The notes under the pieces are model-generated. The model had not been told where the DNA came from, did no database searches, and was given only the letters and a program-made list of their open reading frames with translations. 64,000 bases of DNA from JAJDOD01 sp050299835 (GTDB taxonomy: Bacteria; Pseudomonadota; Alphaproteobacteria; Rhodobacterales; Rhodobacteraceae): assembly GCA_050299835.1 (NCBI GenBank), contig JBNKWP010000002.1:186001-250000 (forward strand), read 5' to 3'. Below, piece after piece: positions 34,802 through 43,765 of the stretch; within the stretch, counting starts at the first letter, position 1, and each line of letters begins with the position of its first letter. The translations under genes and the position numbers were made by a program.

Positions 34802-36135
34802 CCTGCACCAGATAGCCTCGCGACCGCCACCCGTGCCTGCTCTGCGGCACGTCCCTCGTCAATGGTCACGCACCGCCCTTCCTGCACGATGGGTCGCCCC
34901 TCGACAAACAGGTCCCGCACTCTCCGAGGCCCGGCGAGCACCAGCGCCGCCGGGTCCCATGACCCTGCGCTATCGATCCCCGAGACATCCCAAACCGCGA
35001 TATCCGCACGGCAGCCCACTTTGATCCGGCCGATATCGTCGCGTCCCAGCACCTTCGCGCCGCCGACAGTCGCGATCTCCAGCACCTCCCGCGCACTCAT
35101 CGCGTCGGCCCCGCGAGAGACCCTCTGCAAAAGCATCGCCTGCCGCGCCTCGTCCGCAAGGCTTGCCCGGTCGTTCGACGCCGAGCCATCAACGCCCAGC
35201 CCGACCGACACGCCTGCGTCCCGCATCGCCCGGACCGGCGCGATCCCTGACCCAAGACGGCAGTTCGAACAGGGACAATGCGCTACCCCGGTCCCCGTCC
35301 GCGCGAACAGGTCGATCTCCGCCGCGTCCAGCTTCACGCAATGAGCGTGCCAGACATCCGGCCCTGTCCAGCCCAGATCCTCGGCGTAATCGCCGGGACG
35401 ACACCCGAATTTCTCCAGCGAATAGGCTACGTCCTCGTCATTCTCCGCCAGATGCGTGTGCAGCCCGACTCCCTTGTCCCGCGCGAGATTCGCGGCATCC
35501 CGCATCAACTCGCGGGACACCGAAAACGGAGAACAGGGCGCAACGCCGACCCGCACCATCGCGCCGGGGTCGGGATCGTGGAAGGTGTCGATCACCCGCA
35601 GGCAGTCCTCCAGGATGTCCGCCTCCCGCTCCACCAGCGCGTCCGGCGGCAATCCTCCATCGCTCTCACCGATGGACATGGCCCCGCGCGTCGCGTGAAA
35701 CCTCAGCCCGATGTCGCTTGCCGCCTCGATCGTGTCATCCAGCCGCGCCCCGTTCGGGAAGAGATACAGATGATCCGAACTCGTCGTGCAGCCGGACAGC
35801 GCAAGCTCCGCCAGACCGAGTCTAGCTGACAGCCGCATTTCGTCGGGACCGAAGCGCGCCCAGATCGGGTAGAGTTCTTTGAGCCAGCCGAAGAGCAGCG
35901 CGTCCTGCGCGGCTGGAACCGCTCGGGTCAGCGTCTGAAACAAGTGATGATGGGTGTTGACCAGCCCCGGAGTGACCACGCAGCCGCTCAGGTCATGAAC
36001 ATCCGCATTTGTCAGATCGAGGCCGAAGCCGATCTCCGCGATCACGCCATTCTCGATGCGGATATCCGCACCGCTCAGTTCGGCCCCGTCCATCGTCAGA
36101 ACGGTGTCAGCCCCTCGGAGAACCCGGGACTTCAC
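34798..36135 (-). CDS. 8-oxoguanine deaminase (amidohydrolase family)
   Basis: The 445-residue amidohydrolase shows the metal motif VVTPGLVNTHHHLFQTLTRA, CTTSSDHLYLFPNG, VGVAPCSPFSVS, LHTHLAENDEDV, and GVAHCPCSNCRLGSGIAP with GLGVDGSASND. The GWLKELYPIWA and CSNCRLGSG segments fit the 8-oxoguanine deaminase subgroup rather than S-adenosylhomocysteine or guanine deaminases. It would clear oxidised guanine base. The GTG start at 36135 overlaps the hisN stop (GTGA). Substrate is inferred from subfamily motifs. Confidence 0.85.
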   Translation of the reverse strand: MKSRVLRGADTVLTMDGAELSGADIRIENGVIAEIGFGLDLTNADVHDLSGCVVTPGLVNTHHHLFQTLTRAVPAAQDALLFGWLKELYPIWARFGPDEMRLSARLGLAELALSGCTTSSDHLYLFPNGARLDDTIEAASDIGLRFHATRGAMSIGESDGGLPPDALVEREADILEDCLRVIDTFHDPDPGAMVRVGVAPCSPFSVSRELMRDAANLARDKGVGLHTHLAENDEDVAYSLEKFGCRPGDYAEDLGWTGPDVWHAHCVKLDAAEIDLFARTGTGVAHCPCSNCRLGSGIAPVRAMRDAGVSVGLGVDGSASNDRASLADEARQAMLLQRVSRGADAMSAREVLEIATVGGAKVLGRDDIGRIKVGCRADIAVWDVSGIDSAGSWDPAALVLAGPRRVRDLFVEGRPIVQEGRCVTIDEGRAAEQARVAVARLSGAG

Positions 36136-36920
36136 TTGCCCAACAGAACCAGAGCGGCCTCGTGAAGCTCTGGCGTGGCAGCGGCGAGGACACGCCCCCC
36201 TTCATGCGCCGTCCCGCCGGACCAGTCGGTGACGATGCCGCCTGCCGCCTCGATCACGGCAATGGGTGCCTGAATGTCATAGGCCTGCAACCCGGCCTCG
36301 ATCACCAGATCGATCTGGCCCGCCGCAAGCAGCGCATAGGCATAGCAATCGCAGCCATACCGCGTGAGTTTGACTCTTTCGGCCACACGCCGGAACGCTG
36401 CGCCCTCGTCGACAGTTCCCACTTCGGGAAATGTCGTGAACAAAGTCGCCTGCGACAACTCGGTCGTTCCCCGGACCTTGAGATCGCGAACCCCGAGTGG
36501 TCCGGTCATGGACGCCCGGCCGCAGCCGCCCATGAAGCGCTCACCGATATAGGGCTGGTCGATCAGGCCAAGGATCGGGCCATCTTCGTCCGAAAGCGCA
36601 ACAAGCACACCCCAGGTCGGTGTTCCGCTGATAAAGCCGCGGGTGCCATCAATCGGATCGAGAACCCAGGTCAGGCCAGAGGAACCGGCGTTATGGCCGT
36701 GTTCCTCGCCCAGTATGCCGTCCTCGGGACGCAGCCGCGCCAGTGCGGCACGCATCGCCGTCTCGGCACCCCGGTCGGCGACCGTAACCGGATCGAACTC
36801 CGCCGATTTCGATTCCGTCATAAGTGTGGACGAGCGAAAATGGCGCAATGTCTCCACACGCGCGCACTCGGCCAGTTCTTCAGCCACTGCCCAAAGGCTA
36901 TCCGTCGTCTGTCTGTTCAT
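36132..36920 (-). CDS. hisN: Histidinol-phosphatase, inositol-monophosphatase type (HisN)
   Basis: The 262-residue protein belongs to the inositol monophosphatase family: metal-binding EEHG (in ILGEEHGHN), DPIDGTRGFISGTPTWG, and the C-terminal YDIQAPIAVIEAAGG. The TRGFISG variant after DPIDG is typical of histidinol-phosphatase HisN of actinobacterial and alphaproteobacterial type. It may also act on other sugar or nucleotide phosphates. No other his genes are adjacent. Confidence 0.85.
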   Translation of the reverse strand: MNRQTTDSLWAVAEELAECARVETLRHFRSSTLMTESKSAEFDPVTVADRGAETAMRAALARLRPEDGILGEEHGHNAGSSGLTWVLDPIDGTRGFISGTPTWGVLVALSDEDGPILGLIDQPYIGERFMGGCGRASMTGPLGVRDLKVRGTTELSQATLFTTFPEVGTVDEGAAFRRVAERVKLTRYGCDCYAYALLAAGQIDLVIEAGLQAYDIQAPIAVIEAAGGIVTDWSGGTAHEGGRVLAAATPELHEAALVLLGK

Positions 36921-36974
36921 TCCGCCGCCTCGCCGGTTCTTGGCTAGGCGGCAGCCATGCCCGCGTCAAGCGCC

Positions 36975-37352
36975 TCAGGCAACGTCACTCAACACGCGTG
37001 CCAACTCGAACAGGCGACGGCGCTGGGTTTCCGGTATCGCATAGTACGACCGGATCAGATCCAGAGCTTCCTTGTCCTTCAGGATATCGAGCGGCACCTC
37101 GCTTTCCATCTCAGGTTCAGCGACAGCTCTATCCCCACTCAGACCCTCGAAGAAGAAACTGACCGGAACCGACAATGTGGACGCAATGTCCCAAAGGCGG
37201 GACGCAGATACGCGGTTCATGCCAGTTTCGTATTTCTGGATCTGCTGGAACTTGATCCCAACACTTTCTGCAAGCTGCTGCTGAGTCATGCCTACGAGCC
37301 ACCGCCTGTGACGGATGCGCTTTCCGACATGTACATCCACAGGATGTTTCAT
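36975..37352 (-). CDS. XRE-family transcriptional regulator
   Basis: The ATG at 37352 follows GGGAG at good spacing and gives a 125-residue protein. An HTH_3 domain occupies about residues 8-65: VGKRIRHRRWLVGMTQQQLAESVGIKFQQIQKYETG, of which the QQQLAESVGIKFQQIQKYE part is the DNA-reading unit. A C-terminal alpha-helical domain (EALDLIRSYYAIPETQRRRLFELARVL) is probably for dimerisation. This class is widespread in alphaproteobacteria; targets are unknown. The upstream 241-bp region is AT-richer than the surroundings. Confidence 0.88.
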   Translation of the reverse strand: MKHPVDVHVGKRIRHRRWLVGMTQQQLAESVGIKFQQIQKYETGMNRVSASRLWDIASTLSVPVSFFFEGLSGDRAVAEPEMESEVPLDILKDKEALDLIRSYYAIPETQRRRLFELARVLSDVA

Positions 37353-37593
37353 CGTCAACTCCCTTTCAACTATAAGCAGGTATGGGGCATGCCAACACAA
37401 CTTAATAGATGTCTTTTTGGTCAGCACGAATTTTTGAGCCTGCCACCATCATTTGCCTGCATTTATACGGCCCTAAATCGATTTCGCCGGAACTTTAGTC
37501 ACCTTCTATGCGACAAGCAATCACTGGCTGCCGCAGATGACCCAGTCTATACCCTGCAAGATATTGAATCTTTTTGCAGGATTTCCGATCCGG

Positions 37594-38553
37594 ATGAAAG
37601 CGCTCGTCGTCAAGAACTGGGCTTCTGCGACCTTTGCCACCGACTGGACAGTACCCGAGCCAGGCGCGGGACAGCTCCGAATCAAGGTCTCCGCATGTGG
37701 GCTGAATTTTGCCGATCTGCTGATGATCGAGGGCCGCTATCAGGAAACACCACCGCTCCCTTTTGTCCCTGGATTGGAAATTTCCGGTGAAATTGCGCGA
37801 ATCGGGCCAGGTGTTGTCGGTTTTGCTCCGGGAGACCGTGTCAGCGCCTATTGCGGTCACGGAGGCCTTGCGGAGGAAGCAATCGTCGATACAAGCCGAT
37901 GCCTGAAACTGCCCTCCGACATGCCCGACACCGTCGCCGCAGGGTTCCAGATCGCCTATGGCACGTCGCATCTCGCTCTGACCCGCCGTGCCCGCCTGCA
38001 AAAGGGGGAAACCCTCGTCGTCCTCGGCGCCGCGGGCGGCGTCGGCCTCACGGCGGTGGAGATCGGCCGGGCCCTTGGCGCCCGCGTGATCGGCGTGGCG
38101 CGCGGGACCGAGAAACAAGCCATTGCGAAGTCAGCAGGTGCAGACCATGTGCTCGACGCGGACACCGAAGACTTGCGTGGCGCACTTCATGACCTCGGCG
38201 GAGCCAACGTGGTTTATGACGCGGTGGGCGGCTCTTTGGGCGAAGCGGCTCTCCGCGCGCTCTTGCCGGAGGGACGCTTCCTCGCAATCGGTTTTGCAAG
38301 CGGCGACGTCCCGAAACCGAAGCTGAACCACCTGCTGGTGAAGAATATCGATGTGATCGGCTTCTATTGGGGCGGCTACCTGTCGTTCCAACCCAAAGCC
38401 CTCACGGACAGTCTCGCGGAACTGATGACATGGCACGCAAAAGGCCGCATCCGCCCCCATATCAGCCACATCCTGCCATTCGAACAGGCTCTGGATGGTC
38501 TCGAACTTCTCCGGACCCGGAAGGCTACCGGTAAAGTCGTTATCAGCCTGTAA
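37594..38553 (+). CDS. NADPH:quinone oxidoreductase family protein
   Basis: The 319-residue zinc-free medium-chain dehydrogenase begins MKALVVKNW and shows CGLNFADLLMIEGRYQ, PFVPGLEISGEI, and the nucleotide-binding GAAGGVGLTAVEIGRALGA. It matches the QOR/zeta-crystallin group that reduces quinones or enones with NADPH. An in-frame start at 37537 adds 19 residues with no support. The last 11 nt overlap the convergent LysR gene. Confidence 0.9.
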   Translation: MKALVVKNWASATFATDWTVPEPGAGQLRIKVSACGLNFADLLMIEGRYQETPPLPFVPGLEISGEIARIGPGVVGFAPGDRVSAYCGHGGLAEEAIVDTSRCLKLPSDMPDTVAAGFQIAYGTSHLALTRRARLQKGETLVVLGAAGGVGLTAVEIGRALGARVIGVARGTEKQAIAKSAGADHVLDADTEDLRGALHDLGGANVVYDAVGGSLGEAALRALLPEGRFLAIGFASGDVPKPKLNHLLVKNIDVIGFYWGGYLSFQPKALTDSLAELMTWHAKGRIRPHISHILPFEQALDGLELLRTRKATGKVVISL

Positions 38554-39415
38554 GCGCCAGCTGCGGTCCTTGATAGGCCCGCCGCACCAGGTCGGCCAGA
38601 TCAGCCAGCGTCGGGTTTGCCGCCGTATCGCTGCAATAGAGGTTGATCCTCCGCGTTCCCAGATCCGGCAATGCCCCGTTGTGGGGAACAGGCGCCATCT
38701 GATCCGCCGCCGTCCCCTTCAGCCAGGCCGCGACCGCCAGATCGGCCGCCACCGTCGCCTCGGTCGTGCGCGAACTGTCCGAATCCACCGCGATCTCCCA
38801 GGGCAACCCGGCCCGGTCGAGCGCGGCAAGCATACCGCGCCGGAACTGGCACCTGGGCTGCGACGCCAGCGGCAAAGGCCGCGACTGCCAGGCGTCCCCG
38901 TCGCGAGCGCCATACCACAAAAGCGGCACTTCGCTCAGGGTCTCGCCACCCGGCGCAATCTCGTCCTCGGTTGTCAGGATCAGGTGGCATTCGCCCGACG
39001 CGAACATCTGCTTCAGCTTGATCGTATAGGACGACAGAAGCTGCACCTTCATCCGTGGATGTTCCGAATGGAACAGCCGCAGCACCGGCGGGATCGAAGG
39101 GTAAACAATGTCGCTTGGCACTCCGAAGACCAGTACGCCCTCATAGACGTCATCTGTCATGCGGCCGTATATTTCGTCATTCAGCACCAGCAGCTTGCGA
39201 CCATAACTCAAAAGCTGCTCGCCTGCGCTGGTCAGCCCGATGGTCCGGCCCGACCGGTCCAGCAGGTGCTGGCCCAGGTTCTCCTCAAGCCGTTTCAACT
39301 GCATCGAAACCGCCGATTGCGTCAGGTTCAGAGCCGAAGCCGCGCGGGTGACACCGCCGGTTTCGGCGACGGTGACAAAGGACCTCAGTGCAGTCATGTC
39401 GATGTTGCGCGGCAT
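38543..39415 (-). CDS. LysR-family transcriptional regulator
   Basis: The 290-residue protein has an N-terminal winged HTH (MTALRSFVTVAETGGVTRAA, then LNLTQSAVSMQLKRLEENLG) and a substrate-binding domain from about residue 90. It is transcribed away from the DUF1127 gene with 123 bp between the start codons, the usual LysR arrangement for control of the divergent gene. The effector is not recognisable. It converges with the quinone oxidoreductase gene. Confidence 0.92.
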   Translation of the reverse strand: MPRNIDMTALRSFVTVAETGGVTRAASALNLTQSAVSMQLKRLEENLGQHLLDRSGRTIGLTSAGEQLLSYGRKLLVLNDEIYGRMTDDVYEGVLVFGVPSDIVYPSIPPVLRLFHSEHPRMKVQLLSSYTIKLKQMFASGECHLILTTEDEIAPGGETLSEVPLLWYGARDGDAWQSRPLPLASQPRCQFRRGMLAALDRAGLPWEIAVDSDSSRTTEATVAADLAVAAWLKGTAADQMAPVPHNGALPDLGTRRINLYCSDTAANPTLADLADLVRRAYQGPQLALTG

Positions 39416-39538
39416 ATCAATATTCCTGATGCATCAGTTCACATTAATTCGTTTTCAATATGTATCAGCCTCTGGCAAATAGATCAAGAAAACTGAACCA
39501 ACGATGGCGACTCATCAATAGCCGGAAAGGAAAACGCC

Positions 39539-39766
39539 ATGACCATCAAGTCCATCACCACCCTCCCCGTTCGCTTCCCGCTCACCGGCGCCAGCCGCCC
39601 GGCAGCTCTCCGCGTGGTCTTGAAGGCGTTCTCCATCTGGCGCGAACGCCAGCACCTCGGCAATCTCGACGCGCATCTGCTCAAGGACATCGGCGTGACC
39701 CGGCCTGATGCCATTACCGAAACAAAACGCGCATTCTGGGATGCTCCGAACCGCTGGCAGCGCTGA
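39539..39766 (+). CDS. DUF1127 small arginine-rich protein
   Basis: The 75-residue protein carries a DUF1127 domain in its C-terminal half: WRERQHLGNLDAHLLKDIGVTR, with the L-x-x-L-D-x-x-L-L-K-D-I-G core. In Rhodobacter sphaeroides a DUF1127 protein (CcaF1) is made with the stress-induced CcsR small RNAs and acts in RNA metabolism. No CcsR RNA can be confirmed here, but a strong hairpin follows the gene (39816-39863). Regulation by the divergent LysR protein is inferred. Confidence 0.85.
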   Translation: MTIKSITTLPVRFPLTGASRPAALRVVLKAFSIWRERQHLGNLDAHLLKDIGVTRPDAITETKRAFWDAPNRWQR

Positions 39767-39815
39767 AAGCGCACAGCCGGGCCGAAAAGCCTCCCAAAAC
39801 TGTCAGGACCCGTTG

Positions 39816-39869
39816 AAAATCCGGCAAGATCCTCCAATATAACGGAGGGAATTGCCGGATTTTCCGGCA
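39816..39869 (+). promoter_or_regulatory. Two mutually exclusive hairpins between the DUF1127 and BI-1 genes
   Basis: AAAATCCGGCAA (39816-39827) pairs perfectly with TTGCCGGATTTT (39852-39863), and inside it TCCTCC pairs with GGAGG, making a long hairpin ending in TTTT: a terminator for the DUF1127 gene. The 3-prime arm also starts a second perfect hairpin, TGCCGGA-TTT-TCCGGCA (39853-39869). Both cannot form together. The BI-1 ribosome site AGGAG follows at about 39889, so the layout resembles an attenuator, though it may only be a terminator. Confidence 0.5.
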
Positions 39870-39902
39870 TTTGAATGACAGTCAATCAGGAGAACACCAT
39901 CA

Positions 39903-40649
39903 ATGGCTGAATATGAGACGATCCGCCCGACCGCGACGGGTGTCCGGACGGCCGAAATCGACGAGGGCCTGCGCGCCCATATGAACAAGGTCTACGGCAC
40001 GATGTCCGTGGGCATGCTGGTCACCTTTGCCGCCGCCTGGGCGATTTCCGGCCTTGCGGTCACGGCAGACGGTCAACTGACCGGTCTGGGCGTTGCGCTC
40101 TACACCTCGCCCCTGAAATGGGTCGTGATGTTCGCGCCGCTGGCCATGGTCTTTATGTTCAGCGCGATGATCAACCGCTTCTCGGCGGCTGCCGCACAGC
40201 TCTTCTTCTACGCCTTTGCAGCGGTGATGGGCCTCTCCATCAGCTCGATCTTCCTGGTGTTCACCGGCGTGTCGATCGCCCAAACCTTCCTGGTCACCGC
40301 AATTGCCTTCGCGGGCCTCTCGCTCTGGGGCTACACGACCAAGAAGGATATCTCGGGCTGGGGATCGTTCCTGATCATGGGCGTCATCGGCCTCATCGTG
40401 GCGATGCTCGTGAACCTGTTCCTGCAATCTCCGGCTATGGTCTTCGCGATCTCGGCCATCGGTGTGCTGATCTTCGCTGGCCTTACCGCCTATGACACTC
40501 AGAAGATCAAGACGGACTATCTTGCCCACGCCCACGCGATGGACGGCGAATGGCTGGCGAAGTCGGCAATCATGGGGGCGCTGAACCTCTATCTCGACTT
40601 CATCAACATGTTCATGTTCCTGCTGCAGTTCCTCGGCAATCGCGAGTGA
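39903..40649 (+). CDS. Bax inhibitor-1 / YccA family membrane protein
   Basis: The 248-residue protein has seven hydrophobic segments and the BI-1 hallmarks: an N-terminal soluble segment ending LRAHMNKVYGTMSVGM, and GLTAYDTQKIK before the last helix pair, containing the conserved aspartate. Bacterial BI-1 proteins are pH-sensitive calcium leak channels or partners of the FtsH protease; which applies here is unknown. A good ribosome site (AGGAG) precedes the ATG. Confidence 0.92.
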   Translation: MAEYETIRPTATGVRTAEIDEGLRAHMNKVYGTMSVGMLVTFAAAWAISGLAVTADGQLTGLGVALYTSPLKWVVMFAPLAMVFMFSAMINRFSAAAAQLFFYAFAAVMGLSISSIFLVFTGVSIAQTFLVTAIAFAGLSLWGYTTKKDISGWGSFLIMGVIGLIVAMLVNLFLQSPAMVFAISAIGVLIFAGLTAYDTQKIKTDYLAHAHAMDGEWLAKSAIMGALNLYLDFINMFMFLLQFLGNRE

Positions 40650-40673
40650 TCTGAACACTTCCCGAATGACATA

Positions 40674-40699
40674 GGGCCGGCCATTGCGCCGGCCCTTTT
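40674..40699 (+). terminator. Rho-independent terminator of the BI-1 gene
   Basis: GGGCCGGC (40674-40681) and GCCGGCCC (40688-40695) form a perfect 8-bp stem over a CATTGC loop, followed by TTTT. It lies 24 nt past the BI-1 stop codon and separates the gene from fur. Confidence 0.8.
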
Positions 40700-40751
40700 C
40701 GTTGCCCCCCTGCCCGCCATTTCGTAAGACGGTCTGACAAGAGGGGCACGC

Positions 40752-41165
40752 ATGGCAGAGACCACCATCACCGAACGCTGCGAGGCCAAGGGCCTGCGCA
40801 TGACCGAGCAGCGGCGCACCATCGCGACCGTGCTGGAAGCCGCCGACGACCACCCCGACGTCGAAGAACTCTATGCCCGCGCCAGCGCCGTCGACCCCAA
40901 CATTTCGCTCGCCACGGTCTACCGCACGGTGAAGCTCTTCGAAGAAGCCGACATCCTCGAAAAGCTCGACTTCCGCGATGGGCGCGCCCGCTACGAAGAT
41001 GCCGACCGCGACCATCACGACCATCTCATCGACATGAATTCGGGCGAAGTCATCGAGTTCGTGGATGAAGAAATCGAGGCGCTGCAGGAAAAAATCGCCG
41101 AGAAACTGGGTTACACGCTGAAGGGCCACCGCATGGAGCTTTACGGCGTGAAACGGAAGAACTGA
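40752..41165 (+). CDS. fur: Fur-family metalloregulator (Fur/Mur type, without CxxC)
   Basis: The 137-residue protein has the winged HTH (EELYARASAVDPNISLATVYRTVKLF) and the metal-binding HHDHLIDMNSGEVIEF segment. The usual cysteine pair after HHDHLI is replaced (HLID), so the structural zinc site of classical Fur is absent, as in the Mur/Fur proteins of many alphaproteobacteria that answer to manganese or iron. GAGGGG precedes the ATG. The gene symbol is by family; the cognate metal is not determined. Confidence 0.85.
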   Translation: MAETTITERCEAKGLRMTEQRRTIATVLEAADDHPDVEELYARASAVDPNISLATVYRTVKLFEEADILEKLDFRDGRARYEDADRDHHDHLIDMNSGEVIEFVDEEIEALQEKIAEKLGYTLKGHRMELYGVKRKN

Positions 41166-41376
41166 GCCGAACGGTCCGGGAACCGCTTCATCAAAGCGTT
41201 GCTCAGTTTTGTCGTCGCGTTGCCGCGAACGGTAGCTTTGAGTCCAAAGCGCCTGTCGCAAGCGCAGTGGTTTTCCGAAGGCTCCATATTCTGAGCACAA
41301 TCCAGCCGCAGGGACTTCTTTATTTTACTCCCATAACTGCAGTTGAGCGATACGCAAGGTCTTCCGCGGGCAACAA

Positions 41377-42408
41377 ATGGCTTCTGAGCAGTATCTTCCG
41401 GCCTTGACTTCCCTACGTGGTATTGCGGCGTTTCTCGTCGTACTGTCGCACCTGGGTTGGCATTACTTGCTGCCCAAGTCCTTCTTCTATCCGCTTGGTG
41501 CGCTGGGCGTCATGACTTTTTTCGCACTGAGCGGCTACCTGATGGTGAGGCTTTATCTGCGGAAACCGGCGAGGATCGCGGCGCTTCAGGAGTATGTCGC
41601 GGCACGCGTATCTCGGGTGTATCCTCTGTTCGGTCTGGTCGTCCTTCTGTCCGCTGCAACTTACGAAATGACAGGCATCCGCGTCTTCTATCACTTGGAA
41701 TGGGAGGCGGCCCTAAGGCACATTCTCTTGCTTGAGGGGCAATCGGTCTTTTGGACGATTGTGGTTGAGTTCAAATTTTATGCGGCCTTTCTGGTGTATT
41801 GGCTCCTGTTCGGCCGCCTTCCATGGTTTGTCCACTTGGCGCTGATGGCAATCGTAATCGCTTGGGCGAATGCACAGCCGCTGGGGAACAGGATGGCTCT
41901 TGTTCATGGCCTTCCAATGTTTTGCTGGGGCGCAGTGCTTGCGACACTCCCCGATGCAGTGCTTCGCAGATTTCGGCTGCCGTTTGTCGTGGCCAGCATG
42001 CTTGCAATCAGTCTTGCCGTGAGTGTCTGGATAATCTTTGATCTCCCGAACACGCGGGCCTACTACAAATTCCCGCCGATACAGGTTTCGATCGTATTTC
42101 TGCTGATTTCGGCGGTTGCTGCGTCGAAGCACGATTGGATATCGAGCTGGAGGCCGGGGTTGGCGCTAGGCGCATGGTCTTTCGGCCTTTACCTTTTGCA
42201 CATCCCGGTGATTCTGATGTTTCGCAATCTTGCCAACGATATCTCTATCGACCCGGGTTGGTTCGCTCTTCCTGCGATCGCTTTTTCAATCTGGATCGCG
42301 CGATTATCTCATGAGTACTTCGAAGAGCCTGCTCGTAGACTTTTGAGGCGCATGATCTCGCGACCGCCTACGAAATCCACTTTGGCGCTTCCGAACGCGC
42401 AGAACTGA
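41377..42408 (+). CDS. Acyltransferase-3 family membrane protein (OafA/YrhL-like)
   Basis: The 343-residue integral membrane protein has about ten helices and the acyltransferase-3 motifs LTSLRGIAAFLVVLSHLGWHY (first helix, with the conserved histidine) and TFFALSGYLMVRLY. Members O-acylate surface polysaccharides or lipids. A small C-terminal segment after the last helix (RPPTKSTLALPNAQN) is poorly conserved. Base composition is visibly less GC-rich than the neighbours, for example 31 of 60 GC at 41461-41520, which suggests acquisition by transfer. No glycan biosynthesis genes flank it. Confidence 0.85.
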   Translation: MASEQYLPALTSLRGIAAFLVVLSHLGWHYLLPKSFFYPLGALGVMTFFALSGYLMVRLYLRKPARIAALQEYVAARVSRVYPLFGLVVLLSAATYEMTGIRVFYHLEWEAALRHILLLEGQSVFWTIVVEFKFYAAFLVYWLLFGRLPWFVHLALMAIVIAWANAQPLGNRMALVHGLPMFCWGAVLATLPDAVLRRFRLPFVVASMLAISLAVSVWIIFDLPNTRAYYKFPPIQVSIVFLLISAVAASKHDWISSWRPGLALGAWSFGLYLLHIPVILMFRNLANDISIDPGWFALPAIAFSIWIARLSHEYFEEPARRLLRRMISRPPTKSTLALPNAQN

Positions 42409-42553
42409 TCCCGTGCGCCGCATTTCTTTGATCTGCGCTCTGGCAGATCGCTGGGCGGCATGGCTGCTTTGCCGGTGTGGCGCTGAGGCAAGCTTTTACA
42501 TTTCCGATAGAAATATCGAATGGCTGGAAAGTCCCGCATAGCAGACGTTCCGC

Positions 42554-43765
42554 CTACCCAGCCTTCTTCAATGCCAGCACCGCGTTCAGCCCGCCAAAGG
42601 CAAACGCATTCGACAGAACGTGGTCCACGTCCGCCTCCCGCGCTTCATTCGGCACCACGTCCAGCGCGCATTCCGGGTCCGGCTCTTCGTACCCAATGGT
42701 CGGCGCGATGATGCCGTCTTTCAGCGCCATGATGCAGGCCAGAAGCTCCACCGCCCCGGTGCCGCCGATCAGGTGCCCGTGCATCGACTTGGTGGAAGAA
42801 ATCATCACCTTGTCCGCATGCCGCCCGAAGACGCTGGCCACTGCGGCGCATTCGGTCTTGTCATTGGCCGCCGTCCCGGTCCCGTGGGCGTTGATATAGC
42901 CCACCTGGTCCGCGTTGATCTTGGCATCCTTCAAGGCCCCCGAGATCGCCCGCGCCGCGCCCTGCTGGGACGGCATCACGATGTCGGAAGCGTCCGACGT
43001 CATGGAAAACCCGATCACTTCCGCAAGAATCTCGGCCCCGCGCTTCTTGGCGTGCTCGTATTCCTCGAAGACAAACACGCCCGCACCCTCGCCCTGTACC
43101 ATCCCGTTGCGATTGGCGCTGAACGGACGGCAGGCGTCCTTCGACATGACGCGCAAGCCTTCCCAGGCCTTCACGCCCCCGAAGCACAGCATCGATTCCG
43201 AGCCGCCCGTGATCATCACCCGTGCCATGCCGGATCGGATCAGGTGGAACGCCTGCCCCATCGCATGGTTCGACGACGCACAGGCCGTCGCGACGGTGAA
43301 GGACGGGCCCTTCAGGTTATAGGTCATGGACACATGGGACGCCGCGGCATTGTTCATCAGCTTCGGCACGATGAAGGGATGCACCCGGTTCTTCCCTTCC
43401 TCATAGACAGCCCGGTAATTGTCGTCGAGCGTGCCCAGTCCCCCCCCGGAAGTCCCGAACACCACACCGGTCTCCGCCGCCAGATGCCCGCTGAACTCCA
43501 GCCCGGACTGTCCGATAGCCTCCTCCGCCGCGATCAGCGTGAACTGAGTAAACCGGTCATAAAGCGCCTGCTGCTGACGATTGAAGCGGCTGTCCGCATC
43601 ATAGCCTTTGACCTGCCCGCCGATCCGGATCGCCAACCGGTCCACATCGCGAATATCCAGATCGCTGATCCCGCAACGCCCCTCCCGCATGGCCTCATGG
43701 GTCTCTGCGACCGAATGGCCCAGCGGGTTGATCGTCCCGGCTCCCGTGATGACAACGCGGGCCAT
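42554..43765 (-). CDS. Beta-ketoacyl-ACP synthase (FabF-like)
   Basis: The 403-residue condensing enzyme has the Cys-His-His triad: C162 in TVATACASSN, H294 in INAHGTGT, and H331 in KSMHGHLIGGTG. It starts MARVVITGAG and is of FabF/NodE type. It begins directly after the stop codon of a dedicated acyl carrier protein gene and lies next to lpxD. This suggests that the pair makes or extends a special acyl chain, perhaps for lipid A; that is inferred from position. It is unlikely to be the housekeeping FabF, which normally lies in the fab operon. Confidence 0.88.
   Translation of the reverse strand: MARVVITGAGTINPLGHSVAETHEAMREGRCGISDLDIRDVDRLAIRIGGQVKGYDADSRFNRQQQALYDRFTQFTLIAAEEAIGQSGLEFSGHLAAETGVVFGTSGGGLGTLDDNYRAVYEEGKNRVHPFIVPKLMNNAAASHVSMTYNLKGPSFTVATACASSNHAMGQAFHLIRSGMARVMITGGSESMLCFGGVKAWEGLRVMSKDACRPFSANRNGMVQGEGAGVFVFEEYEHAKKRGAEILAEVIGFSMTSDASDIVMPSQQGAARAISGALKDAKINADQVGYINAHGTGTAANDKTECAAVASVFGRHADKVMISSTKSMHGHLIGGTGAVELLACIMALKDGIIAPTIGYEEPDPECALDVVPNEAREADVDHVLSNAFAFGGLNAVLALKKAG

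Noticed and set aside
39900..41300. A 466-codon minus-strand open frame opposite the BI-1 and fur genes
   Set aside because: Its codons mirror two well-supported plus-strand genes and it crosses the terminator at 40674-40699; composition is unlike a protein.
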